Shown here one piece after another: positions 15,943 to 24,662 of a stretch of DNA of 64,000 nt. The stretch comes from Cohaesibacter gelatinilyticus (GTDB lineage Bacteria; Pseudomonadota; Alphaproteobacteria; Rhizobiales; Cohaesibacteraceae): NCBI RefSeq assembly GCF_900215605.1, contig NZ_OBEL01000007.1, positions 1-64,000 on the forward strand. Direction: 5' to 3'. The position numbers and the translations under genes are program-made. Numbering within the stretch: position 1 is the first letter of the stretch; each line of letters begins with the position of its first letter. Under the pieces are notes generated by a model. That model was not told where the DNA came from and searched no databases. It saw only the letters and a program-made list of their open reading frames with translations.

Positions 15943-16716
15943 ATGTCTTTGCAAAATACCGCCCGGATTCTGGCCGAAGCCCGCACCAATGGCATCCGTC
16001 TGGAGAGCTACCCCGCTGATGAACCAGCCAATATTGCCGAAGCCTATGCAGCACAAAAACATATGATCGAAGCAATACCAGCGCCGGTTACCGGCTGGAA
16101 GGTCGGCTTCACGTCTGAAACCGCCCGCAAGGCAGCCTCCATTTCCGAGCCTCTCTCCGGGCCTTTGTTCGAAAACTCAATCTATGAGGATGGCAGCACA
16201 ATCAAAATAAAAGAAGGTGACTTGCTGCTTCTGGAAGCAGAGATTGCCTTCACTCTGGCATCCGACCTTGGTCCGAGACAGCACCCCTATGAGCGCCAGG
16301 ACATCACAAAAGCCATCCAGAACGTCCTCCCCATCTTCGAGTTGGTCAACAAGCGCCTTCCCGGTACAGTGAAAGAAAAGCCGGAATGGCTCATTCTCGA
16401 TGGCAATATCAATCAGGCCATCATTTGTGGACCAGCCCTTGCCTATGACGCCAGCATGCAGTTGCCAGATGAGACTGTCAGCGTGTCGGTGAACGAAGAA
16501 AAACAATCAGATGGCATCGGCTCGAACGCCATGGGCGATCCAGTCTCTGTTCTGGTTTGGCTGGCCAATCATATGCGCGAGCGCGGCATCACCATGAAAA
16601 AAGGCGACCTGATTGCCACCGGACTGGTCTCCGACCTCATCGAATGTCAGCCAGGCGATCACATTCAAGCGGACTTTGCCAGCTTGGGCACGGTCACAAT
16701 GTCTCTGTCAAAATAG
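15943..16716 (+). CDS. 2-keto-4-pentenoate hydratase / fumarylacetoacetase-like protein
   Basis: 257 residues from the ATG at 15943. The fold signature of the MhpD/FAH family is seen: GWKVGFTSE, PLFENSIY, the metal-ligand stretch LLLLEAEIAFTL with paired Glu, and SNAMGDPVSVLVWLANHM near the end followed by GDLIATGLVSD. The family hydrates or decarboxylates 2-keto-4-enoates, usually from ring-cleavage pathways, with Mg2+ or Mn2+. Here the partner is a 2-oxoglutarate oxygenase rather than a ring-cleavage enzyme, so the substrate remains open. Longer in-frame starts up to 15757 overlap the upstream gene. It ends 20 bp before palindrome copy B. Confidence 0.75.
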   Translation: MSLQNTARILAEARTNGIRLESYPADEPANIAEAYAAQKHMIEAIPAPVTGWKVGFTSETARKAASISEPLSGPLFENSIYEDGSTIKIKEGDLLLLEAEIAFTLASDLGPRQHPYERQDITKAIQNVLPIFELVNKRLPGTVKEKPEWLILDGNINQAIICGPALAYDASMQLPDETVSVSVNEEKQSDGIGSNAMGDPVSVLVWLANHMRERGITMKKGDLIATGLVSDLIECQPGDHIQADFASLGTVTMSLSK

Positions 16717-16735
16717 AGAGAGAGTTGAACCCAAA

Positions 16736-16810
16736 AGCCCTGCCCTTTCCCCCTCCCAAAGTGCCCACAGGGGTACCATATCGGGTGGTTTGGGAGGGGG
16801 AGAGGGCTTG
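16736..16810. repeat. Long GC-rich palindrome, copy B
   Basis: AGCCCTGCCCTTTCCCCCT at the left pairs with AGGGGGAGAGGGCTT at the right, with GGGGTACCAT in the centre. It lies between two converging genes and could also stop transcription from both sides. Confidence 0.75.
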
Positions 16811-16833
16811 GCTCGGCACTATAAAATAAGTGA

Positions 16834-17754
16834 CTAGCGCTCTTCCCAGATGCGCTTGATCAGCTCCAGCAGCGCGACGACGCTTTTGTCATCTTTGTTT
16901 TGCTCCAGAACCACCAAGCCAAGACAGGCAGGAATTGAGATATTGCGTGCAACGGCAAGGCCGAAGGATTGCTTTTCATGCAGAGCCATGGAGGCACGGC
17001 AAAGACTGAGGCCGACGCCAGAGCGCACCATTTCCAGCATCGAGGCTTCCTGATCCACCAGCGCCACGATATTCTGCTTGCAGTCATGCTCGGCGAAAAT
17101 GCGGCGCAAAAGCCGGTTATGCAGCGAGACCCCCGGTGTGCCAATCCATGGCAGGGCAGCAAGCTTAGGCCAATCGGCATCTTCAATGCGCTTCTGCCAC
17201 CCGGCGGGCGCAATGACATTGTAATTGAAGTCTGCAAGCTTGATGAAATGCACCGCTTCCGCACCATCGTTCGAGGGCGAAAAATCCTCATCCGGACAGC
17301 TCAGATAAAAGCCGGCATCAATTTGCTTGCTTGCCAACCAAGTCAGGATCTCACCGCTCACCCCATGGCTCAGCTCCGTCTCGATATAAGGATATTCTAT
17401 AGACAGAAGCTTCAAGAGCTGTCCAAGACGAATGAATTCCGGATCGACAATGGTGCCGATCTTCAGACTTCCGGTTATATTCTCCTGTCTTGTGCTGGCC
17501 ACTCGCACAAAGTCATTCATGGCACTGAGCACTTTTTCAGCCTCGGACAACAGCGCCGACCCATCGGCGGTAATCTGCAATCCTTTGGCGGTTCTGACGA
17601 ACAAATCGAGGCCTGTCTCCTCACTCAGTCGCTTGATCTGGTGGCTGATTGCCGGTTGTGTGAGATTGAGTAACTCAGCCGCCCGCGACACACTTCCCTC
17701 GCGTGCCACGGTCACAAACGCCAATATGCTGTTTATATTTGAAAATCTCGCCAT
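16834..17754 (-). CDS. LysR-type transcriptional regulator
   Basis: 306 residues from the ATG at 17754 (a start at 17778 is possible but gives an unusually long lead). The N-terminal winged HTH reads ILAFVTVAREGSVSRAAELLNLTQPAISHQIKRLSEETGLDLF. The C-terminal co-inducer domain (about 95-300) is typical. It is transcribed towards the hydratase gene and away from the GMC oxidoreductase, 205 bp upstream, whose expression it probably controls. Ligand unknown. Confidence 0.85.
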   Translation of the reverse strand: MARFSNINSILAFVTVAREGSVSRAAELLNLTQPAISHQIKRLSEETGLDLFVRTAKGLQITADGSALLSEAEKVLSAMNDFVRVASTRQENITGSLKIGTIVDPEFIRLGQLLKLLSIEYPYIETELSHGVSGEILTWLASKQIDAGFYLSCPDEDFSPSNDGAEAVHFIKLADFNYNVIAPAGWQKRIEDADWPKLAALPWIGTPGVSLHNRLLRRIFAEHDCKQNIVALVDQEASMLEMVRSGVGLSLCRASMALHEKQSFGLAVARNISIPACLGLVVLEQNKDDKSVVALLELIKRIWEER

Positions 17755-17849
17755 ATAAAAAACTCTAATATAATTCATAGGGATTTGTCATTAGCTTTCT
17801 CGCTCCACTCTTCGTAAATCTCAAAAGCCTGAATTTAAAGTCCTGAGCC

Positions 17850-17922
17850 GAGCCCTCTCCCCCTCCCTAACCCCGCCCACGAGGGTACCATGACGGGTGG
17901 TTTGGGAGGGGGAGAGGGCTGG
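17850..17922. repeat. Long GC-rich palindrome, copy C
   Basis: Arms GAGCCCTCTCCCCCTCCC and GGGAGGGGGAGAGGGCT with central GAGGGTACCAT. It is preceded by TTTAAAGTCCTGAGCC, the reverse complement of what follows copy A. It lies in the promoter region between the LysR gene and the GMC oxidoreductase gene, ending 38 bp before the ATG. Confidence 0.8.
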
Positions 17923-17959
17923 CGATGCGACCTAAAAGAGCAAGGGATGGAGGATAGCT

Positions 17960-19624
17960 ATGAGCGCGATATCAGAATTCGACTATGTGGTTGTGGGGGC
18001 AGGATCAGCCGGATGTTTGCTGGCCAACAGGCTGAGCGCCAATCCTGACAACAGGGTCCTTCTGATCGAGGCTGGCGACCCGGACACCTATCCATGGATC
18101 CATATTCCGGTCGGCTATCTTTATTGCATCGGCAATGCACGCACAGACTGGATGTATCAAACAGAACCAGCCAAGGGCCTGAATGGTCGCACCCTGATCT
18201 ATCCCCGTGGCAAGGCCTTGGGCGGCTGCACCTCCATCAATGGCATGATCTATATGCGCGGTCAGGCCCGCGACTATGATAATTGGGCCAAACTGACCGG
18301 CGAGGATGCCTGGAACTGGGAAAACTGCCTGAAAGATTTCAAGGCCCATGAAGACCATTATCGTCTGGACAATGGAGCCGATCCCAAAAGAGCAGATGGC
18401 AGCAATTTCTCCGATCTGCATGGCCATGGCGGCGAATGGCGCATCGAGAAGCAACGTTTGAGCTGGGAGGTGCTGGACAGTTTCGCCGATGCTGCCGAAC
18501 AGACTGGTATTGAAAAGACAGATGATTTCAATGCTGGCGACAATAGCGGCGTTGGCTATTTCGATGTGAACCAGCGCAAGGGCTGGCGCTGGAATGCCTC
18601 CAAGGCTTTCCTCAATTCCATCAAGTCCCGCCCCAACCTGACCATCTGGACCAGATCCACGGTCGACAGCCTGACCTTTGCGCAAAGCAAAGATGGCAAG
18701 GCCATTTGCTCTGGCGCGCGCATAAACAAGGATGGCAGCAAGATCGAAATTCGCACCACAATAGAGGTCATCCTTTCTGCCGGTGCCATCAACAGCCCAA
18801 AGATCCTGCAGCTTTCCGGCATTGGCCCAGCTGACTTGCTGAAATCCAAAGGCATCGATATCGTGCTGGACGCACCAGCCGTTGGTGAAAATCTGCAAGA
18901 TCATCTGCAAATCCGCGCCATCTACAAGGTCAGCAACACACGCACACTGAACACCCTGACCAACAGCCTTGTCGGCAAGGTCAAGATCGGGCTGGAATAT
19001 ATGTTCAAACGCTCCGGCCCCATGAGCATGTCCCCCAGCCAGCTTGGTGCTTTCACCCGCTCGGACGCGGACAAGGAACATGCCAATCTGGAATATCACA
19101 TCCAGCCGCTCAGTCTGGAAGCCTTCGGCGAAGACCTGCATGACTTCCCGGCCATCACCGTCTCGGTCTGCAATCTGAACCCGACCAGCCGTGGCCATGT
19201 CCGCATCAAATCGGCCGATCCCTCAGAACCACCGGAAATCGCGCCAAATTATCTGGATACAGACGAAGACCGCAAGATCGCCGCCGACAGCTTGCGCCAG
19301 GTTCGCGACATCATGGGTCAAAACGCCATGCAGCACCATGAGCCAATCGAATATAAGCCGGGCATCCAATATCAAAGCGATGAGGAATTGGCCAAACTGG
19401 CGGGCGACATTGCCAGCACCATCTTCCATCCGGTCGGCACCGTTAAAATGGGCAAGGAAGACGACCCCACCGCAGTGCTCGATCCGCATTTGCGCGTCAA
19501 AGGCATTGGTGGCCTTCGTGTGGTGGATGCTTCCATCATGCCCGAAATCACCAGCGGCAACACCAGCTCGCCGATCATCATGATCGCCGAAAAAGCCTCT
19601 CGCTGGATTCTCGCCGGTCAATAA
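17960..19624 (+). CDS. GMC family FAD-dependent oxidoreductase (choline dehydrogenase-like)
   Basis: 554 residues. The N-terminal FAD-binding motif VVVGAGSAGCLLANRLS (about 10-26) and the GMC signature GKALGGCTSINGMIYMRG identify the family. A second GMC signature covers SAGAINSPKILQLSGIGP. The C-terminal active-site histidine in STIFHPVGTVKMG and the Asn in SGNTSSPIIMIAEKA are present. Length fits bacterial alcohol/choline dehydrogenases (about 530-560). Such enzymes oxidise alcohols to aldehydes with electrons passed to the respiratory chain. The true substrate is unknown. Neighbouring LysR, dioxygenase and hydratase genes suggest a shared pathway. A GGATGGAGG stretch lies 9-17 bp before the start. 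Confidence 0.85.
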   Translation: MSAISEFDYVVVGAGSAGCLLANRLSANPDNRVLLIEAGDPDTYPWIHIPVGYLYCIGNARTDWMYQTEPAKGLNGRTLIYPRGKALGGCTSINGMIYMRGQARDYDNWAKLTGEDAWNWENCLKDFKAHEDHYRLDNGADPKRADGSNFSDLHGHGGEWRIEKQRLSWEVLDSFADAAEQTGIEKTDDFNAGDNSGVGYFDVNQRKGWRWNASKAFLNSIKSRPNLTIWTRSTVDSLTFAQSKDGKAICSGARINKDGSKIEIRTTIEVILSAGAINSPKILQLSGIGPADLLKSKGIDIVLDAPAVGENLQDHLQIRAIYKVSNTRTLNTLTNSLVGKVKIGLEYMFKRSGPMSMSPSQLGAFTRSDADKEHANLEYHIQPLSLEAFGEDLHDFPAITVSVCNLNPTSRGHVRIKSADPSEPPEIAPNYLDTDEDRKIAADSLRQVRDIMGQNAMQHHEPIEYKPGIQYQSDEELAKLAGDIASTIFHPVGTVKMGKEDDPTAVLDPHLRVKGIGGLRVVDASIMPEITSGNTSSPIIMIAEKASRWILAGQ

Positions 19625-19646
19625 AAGCCAGCATCAGATGAAAGAG

Positions 19647-19687
19647 AAAAGTCCCCTTACGAAGTTACATCGCAAGGGGACTCTTTG
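19647..19687. terminator. Bidirectional terminator between converging genes
   Basis: AAAAGTCCCCTT pairs with AAGGGGACTCTTT around a 15-nt loop. It sits between the ends of the GMC oxidoreductase gene and the minus-strand RNHCP gene and can serve both. Confidence 0.8.
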
Positions 19688-19688
19688 A

Positions 19689-20261
19689 TTAGAAAACACC
19701 CTCCATATTGCTTTTGCCGAAGATGGCAGTGCGCAATTGGGGCAGCTCTTGGTCAGAGATCAGACTGACGCCCGCCTTCGAAATCAGAGCCTTGGTGTGT
19801 GGCGGCAGGGTTTCCTGCTTGTCCAGCAAGGCAAAGATGCCATCGGTGCAATCGTCTCCGGCGATGCGGTTGATATTGATCTCGCTGCAGCATTTGCAGG
19901 AATGAACAATCATCACATCGCCACTCCTTGGGCGACCATATTTGTCAAAGCCATTATGCTTGAAGGTCAAGCCAATGGGCTCCATACGCCCCTGACAGTC
20001 AGAGGCCCGGTTGCCCGGCTTGGTATCGACATGCAAGGACCAGAGACAACTTGGGCAATGATTGCGATGGACAGTGCCGATGCCATCGCTTGGGAAGATC
20101 ATTTGCCGACAGTTCGCACAGCGAAAGGGCTTGTTGAGCACTTGCCATCTTTTCTGTCGATGCTGTTTGCCTTTGCGTTTGTGGTTTGAATTTTCGTGTT
20201 TGTTCCAGGTATTACGTACGGTCTTGCTAGCGTGTTTCACTTTTCTACCATTCTTCATCAA
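19689..20261 (-). CDS. RNHCP domain zinc-ribbon protein
   Basis: 190 residues. A very basic, Asn/Lys/Arg-rich start (about 1-45) precedes an RNHCP domain (about 46-135): FRCANC, GTVHRNHCPSCLWSLHVD, NRASDCQGRMEPIG, VHSCKCCSEININRIAGDD. Two CxxC-type pairs and the namesake RNHCP sequence are all present, so zinc binding is likely. The domain has no proven function. The basic N-terminus suggests RNA or ribosome contact, which is inference. The C-terminal 50 residues are a helical extension. No operon partner. Confidence 0.85.
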   Translation of the reverse strand: MMKNGRKVKHASKTVRNTWNKHENSNHKRKGKQHRQKRWQVLNKPFRCANCRQMIFPSDGIGTVHRNHCPSCLWSLHVDTKPGNRASDCQGRMEPIGLTFKHNGFDKYGRPRSGDVMIVHSCKCCSEININRIAGDDCTDGIFALLDKQETLPPHTKALISKAGVSLISDQELPQLRTAIFGKSNMEGVF

Positions 20262-20815
20262 GAGGATGAAAAGGCAGACAAAAATCTCGAATTGGTACGG
20301 ACCATAAGCCGTGCAGATGCGTCAGCTCACAAGCAGGTACTACAAGACATGCAGATGCCAGCAAGCGAAACCATCACGCAATAGACGCGCCGGGTCCGTT
20401 TCTATTTGTTACTTCAGAGAAATATGGATCGAAAGATTTTGCTGCCGAAGATGGCCGCTCAAACTCGATAATGCGCGTCTCATTGGATTGCCTCACAATC
20501 CAATGAAAAAGATTCGCACCAGCAAAAAGCCGGACCATTCAAGGTGAATTCAATTCACCGCGATATGGTCTGGTCTCGCCAGACTGTCTATCGACGTTCA
20601 AACGTCCCATGGGCACCGACGAGAACCGATGCCGGGCAGAGCACAAACTCATTGTTAGAAGACTTGTACATAAAATCCCTTCTCTCAAAATCCGCCGTCA
20701 TCTAGCACCAGACTTTCCACCAACACAACCCGATACGGACTGGTTTTGAAGGCCTGTTACCCAAATACAACAGAAAAGGAAAGGGAAAAGAAGGTGACGG
20801 GAAAACATACCGCCA
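20262..20815. other. Non-coding gap with three consecutive inverted repeats
   Basis: 554 bp with no supported gene. Three dyads follow each other: CATTGGATTG/CAATCCAATG at 20481-20505, GGTGAATT/AATTCACC at 20543-20559 and GTCTGG/CCAGAC at 20568-20584. The cluster could be a structured RNA or a set of operators. I could not match it to 6S RNA, SRP RNA, RNase P RNA or tmRNA. Confidence 0.4.
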
Positions 20816-22036
20816 TCAAACGACTTGCTCGGCTTCCTTGCGCTGACGTTTGTCTTCATACATACGCTCATCGGCAAGGCGCAGCATCTGTTCCTTGTCA
20901 CCACCCGCTTCGCGATAAGTGGCAGCGCCAAGGCTGACACCAAGACAGTCAAAGCCCGCATGGATCAGATGATCCTGCAACATGGACCGCATATCATTGA
21001 GCATTTTGCCGCGCCAGCGCGCGGGCCGGGAAGATAGAATGACAAACTCATCCCCGCCATAGCGATAGATCTTGCAATCTGAGCTACACAGCTCGCTGGC
21101 TTTTTCGGCAATCCTGATCAGCGCCCGATCGCCAACCTCATGACCATGTTTGTCATTGAGCATCTTGAAGCCATCCAGATCCAGAAAAACAATGGCGCAA
21201 TCACCGTCACTTTGTTTGATATCCTCAAGACGCATGGGAAAATCTGCATCAAAAGAACGGCGATTACCGATGCCGGTCAGCGGATCTGTCAGCGACATTT
21301 CCCGGCTGGTCACCAGCTCCTGTTTGGCATTTTCCAGCTCCAGGAAAATCCCAAGCTCGGTACAAAGCACGCCCATGATGCTGCTGGTGGCTGAGATATC
21401 GACATCCTCGCTATCATGCAGCATATAGATATGGCCGATTTCCTTGCCACAGGGCGCGCGATAAACCAGTCCGGCATAATTCTGCGCGCCCAGTTCACCT
21501 GCCGCCTTGAAACGTTTGCCGACATTGTTCAGATAGACGAAATTCTGCGCATCACGCACCACTTCACAAGGGGTATCGGCAATATCCAGAATGATCGGTC
21601 CATAAAGTGCACCCTCTTCCAGAAAGGCATCGATCTCAAAGCGCTCATCATCCAGATAATGAGCCACAGCAATCCATTTCCAGCCAAGCTCGCGATACAA
21701 CAGACGGGCCGCCGCTTCTGGCGCTTCCACACCATTTTGCACCTGACAAGAAAATTCGGCTTTCACGCGCTGGACCCGTTGATCCAGCCCAAGTTCGGCC
21801 TTGCAAATAATGATGATGGTGTCGTCTTGCGGATAGGAATAGAGAAGCCAGCTGCGCGTCGAGAGGGTCAGTTCACATATATTTTGCTTCTCAGCCGCCT
21901 CAAATATGGCCGACAAGTCTTCCCGAGGGATGTCCGATGCGCTCTGATTGAGATAGACCAATCGTCGGTCAGATGCCAAAATCATCACGGCATCGGTGAG
22001 ATGGTCAAAATATGCGTATGACAAAGCTGTGTCCAC
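20816..22036 (-). CDS. Diguanylate cyclase with PAS- and GAF-like sensor domains
   Basis: 406 residues, soluble. The N-terminal 70 residues look like a degenerate PAS domain (YFDHLTDAVMIL...LVYLNQSA). A central GAF-like part (about 95-230) follows. The C-terminal GGDEF domain (about 245-400) has the active signature YRYGGDEFVIL and the substrate-binding DPLTGIGNRRSF start, so it should make cyclic di-GMP from GTP. The RxxD inhibitory site expected five residues before GGDEF is absent (SSDC instead), so product inhibition is unlikely at that site. The next minus-strand gene upstream, 84 bp away, is another c-di-GMP protein; the two may be cotranscribed. Confidence 0.85.
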   Translation of the reverse strand: MDTALSYAYFDHLTDAVMILASDRRLVYLNQSASDIPREDLSAIFEAAEKQNICELTLSTRSWLLYSYPQDDTIIIICKAELGLDQRVQRVKAEFSCQVQNGVEAPEAAARLLYRELGWKWIAVAHYLDDERFEIDAFLEEGALYGPIILDIADTPCEVVRDAQNFVYLNNVGKRFKAAGELGAQNYAGLVYRAPCGKEIGHIYMLHDSEDVDISATSSIMGVLCTELGIFLELENAKQELVTSREMSLTDPLTGIGNRRSFDADFPMRLEDIKQSDGDCAIVFLDLDGFKMLNDKHGHEVGDRALIRIAEKASELCSSDCKIYRYGGDEFVILSSRPARWRGKMLNDMRSMLQDHLIHAGFDCLGVSLGAATYREAGGDKEQMLRLADERMYEDKRQRKEAEQVV

Positions 22037-22120
22037 TCACCAGATCTTTTCCGGATAAGTTACCAACCAAAGATTAATTTACACTAAATCATTGTTTCAC
22101 ATAGAAAATTTCAATTTAAA

Positions 22121-24406
22121 CTATGCACTCAAAGCAGCTGCAACCGAATGCACGAATTTCAGCCGGTCCGCCTCGACAGGTCGTGAGAAATAATAGCCCT
22201 GAATTTCATCACACCCCAAAGCGCGTAACAATTCCAGCTGGTCTCTATTCTCGACGCCCTCAGCCAGCACTTTCAGATCCAGACTATGGCCCATGGCGAT
22301 AATGGCGGAAATGATGGCAACCAGACTTTTGTCACTCATCACGTCTCTCACGAAGGACTGATCGATCTTGATGACGTCAACCGGGAAATGGCGCAGATAG
22401 TTCATCGAGGAATAGGCAACACCAAAATCATCAATTGACAGCGAAAAGCCGAGATTTTTAAGCGCTTTCAAGAGCCGCGCCGAATGATCCGGATCCTCCA
22501 TCAGCCATGTCTCGGTGATCTCCAACTCAACCCGTTTGGTATTCACACCGGTCTCCTTGACCATGTCTTCCAGGCGGGACAGGAAAATCGGCGACATCAA
22601 TTGTCGACCGGACAGATTGATTGAAACCCGTTCTGGCGCACCTTCCAGACCTTCCCAGGCGACCAATTGCTCAAAGACAGATCGCAAGGCAAATTGGCCC
22701 AATTCACAAATCTGACCGGTTTCTTCGGCAACCGGAATGAACTGCCCCGGACTGATCATGGTTCCATCATCCAGACGCCAACGCATCAAGGCTTCCGCTC
22801 CCACAACGCGTTCATCATTGGCGGAATGCTTGGATTGATAGACCATGAAGAACTGATCTTCCCTCAATCCCTTATGCATCAACGCCATCATGGCCGCTTC
22901 ACAATCGGCCTTTTCGCAAAGCGCATCATGGAAAAACTCCACTCTGTTGCGCCCCTCGGACTTGGCATAATAGGTCGCAAGATCGGCATTACGCAGCAAG
23001 GTCTTGCTTTCCTCGCCATGATCAGGATAAAGGGCTACGCCAATGGAAGCGGAAATTCTGACTGGCTCCCCTTCAATCTCGTAAGGGTGCCCAATGGCAG
23101 AAATGATCTGATTGGCGATCTGGTCACTGGTTAGAACAATACTGCTATTCCTGTCCGAATATCTGACCAATATGCCAAATTCATCACCGCCCAGACGAGC
23201 AGCAAAAGCATTCCTGCCAGGAAGAGCGCGCAAACGATCAGCCACTTCGCGCAGCAATTGATCTCCAGCGGCATGGCCCATGCGATCATTGACAGCCTTG
23301 AAACCATCCAGATCCATGAACATCACGGAGAAACGAGCACTTTTGTCACGTTGCTGGCTCAGAACCTTCTTCAACTCGTCCTGAAAATGCGTACGATTGG
23401 GCAAATCAGTCCCCGCATCATAATAGGCCAGACGATTGATCCGCTCCTCGGCATATTTACGCTCCGAAATATCCGAGAAGATCATGATATAATGTTTGTT
23501 TTCCCCGGTAGAGGGATCCACGACACCTTTGATGGTGCAGTCAACGGGAAAAATCTTGCCATTTTTGGGCTTGACCCATAACTCGCCGGACCAGAAACCG
23601 GTCTTGAGCAACTGAATGGTCAATGCACGATAAAATTCGTCATCTTCACGGTCCGAGCGCAACAGGAAGATATGCTGCCCTTGCGCATCACTCTCACTCC
23701 AGCCGGTCATGGTCTCAAAGGTACGATTGGCCTTGATGATCTTCCAGTCATTTTGCACGATGACAGCAATATCATGGCTGTTTTGAAACACACTCGACGA
23801 CAGGCGCAATTCCTGCTCAATCAGCTCTCTTTCGATCTCATGGGAAATCCGCTCGGCAAACAAACGCAAAAGTGGCAGATTCCAGTCATTCAGATCCAGC
23901 GGCTCAGTATCACAAATAACCACAAGACCAATCGCCGTACCCTGACTGTCTTTCAGGACACTGCCATAATAACTCGCCAGTCCCATATCCTGTAAAAGCT
24001 CGTCATCAGGATATCTCGCACAGAGCCCTTCATCCACATACAGCTCACCTTTTTGCAACACTTCCTGACAAGGGGAACCACAGAGCGGATAGACCATATT
24101 CGACGTAAGCTCACCATCAACAAAACAAGAGATCGTCTCTATATGACTTCTGTCGTTCAAATCCTGTACTTTGCCGATGAAGGCATAACGACTGCCATAA
24201 GCCACGGAGATCTGTTCGACACATTTGGCAAGAAAAGTATCAATCGATTGGCTAGGTTCCGAGACACTCAAAAGCGCCTGAAAAGCTCTGCGAAACGTAT
24301 CATCATGCACACAACCAGGTTTGCCCAAACCTCCTCCGACACTGGCCAACGCCTTGCCGATGGGCAGAACAAGATCTGATCCAGACTGTTGCTTATTGAC
24401 TGTCAT
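22121..24406 (-). CDS. GAF-PAS-GGDEF-EAL cyclic-di-GMP signalling protein
   Basis: 761 residues from the ATG at 24406 (GAG 8 bp before it). Order: N-terminal GAF domain (about 40-200), PAS/PAC (about 205-325), GGDEF (about 330-495, signature ARLGGDEFGIL) and EAL (about 510-755). The EAL domain keeps all catalytic positions: GAEALMRW, NLSGRQL, ELEITETW, SIDDFG, VIKIDQSFV and LAEGVEN, so phosphodiesterase activity is expected. The GGDEF half has the GG(D/E)EF loop but no RxxD inhibitory site (RNAF). Net direction cannot be told. No transmembrane segment is seen, so the signal is cytoplasmic. A 250-bp AT-rich gap upstream probably carries the promoter. Confidence 0.9.
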   Translation of the reverse strand: MTVNKQQSGSDLVLPIGKALASVGGGLGKPGCVHDDTFRRAFQALLSVSEPSQSIDTFLAKCVEQISVAYGSRYAFIGKVQDLNDRSHIETISCFVDGELTSNMVYPLCGSPCQEVLQKGELYVDEGLCARYPDDELLQDMGLASYYGSVLKDSQGTAIGLVVICDTEPLDLNDWNLPLLRLFAERISHEIERELIEQELRLSSSVFQNSHDIAVIVQNDWKIIKANRTFETMTGWSESDAQGQHIFLLRSDREDDEFYRALTIQLLKTGFWSGELWVKPKNGKIFPVDCTIKGVVDPSTGENKHYIMIFSDISERKYAEERINRLAYYDAGTDLPNRTHFQDELKKVLSQQRDKSARFSVMFMDLDGFKAVNDRMGHAAGDQLLREVADRLRALPGRNAFAARLGGDEFGILVRYSDRNSSIVLTSDQIANQIISAIGHPYEIEGEPVRISASIGVALYPDHGEESKTLLRNADLATYYAKSEGRNRVEFFHDALCEKADCEAAMMALMHKGLREDQFFMVYQSKHSANDERVVGAEALMRWRLDDGTMISPGQFIPVAEETGQICELGQFALRSVFEQLVAWEGLEGAPERVSINLSGRQLMSPIFLSRLEDMVKETGVNTKRVELEITETWLMEDPDHSARLLKALKNLGFSLSIDDFGVAYSSMNYLRHFPVDVIKIDQSFVRDVMSDKSLVAIISAIIAMGHSLDLKVLAEGVENRDQLELLRALGCDEIQGYYFSRPVEADRLKFVHSVAAALSA

Positions 24407-24662
24407 ATTGACCACTCATCAGAATAACGGGCCTATCCTTCAACGCAGGTAATATTCAAGCGTCGCTTGGTAAAACATAGCCAAACAATTACACTATTTT
24501 GTTGTATAATGATTAAAATATCAGAACAAACGAACAATTTCACTGAAAAAACCAAGACAATTCAGCAATGTGATCAATAATATAAAGATTGATCGATCTG
24601 AAACAAGCAAAACATCTTTGAACATTGGCAATATAGCAAAGCTTCAGATAGTGAAAAATTTT

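Noticed and set aside
14442-17922. The palindromes as integron attC sites or CRISPR repeats
   Set aside because: No integrase and no regular spacers; distances of 1-11 kb and genes between them exclude both.
18005-19198. Minus-strand frame of 397 codons
   Set aside because: Shadow of the GMC oxidoreductase gene, which has all family motifs.
20590-20620. tRNA-like TTCAAAC loop
   Set aside because: The flanking stem does not pair and no acceptor, D or anticodon arm can be placed around it.
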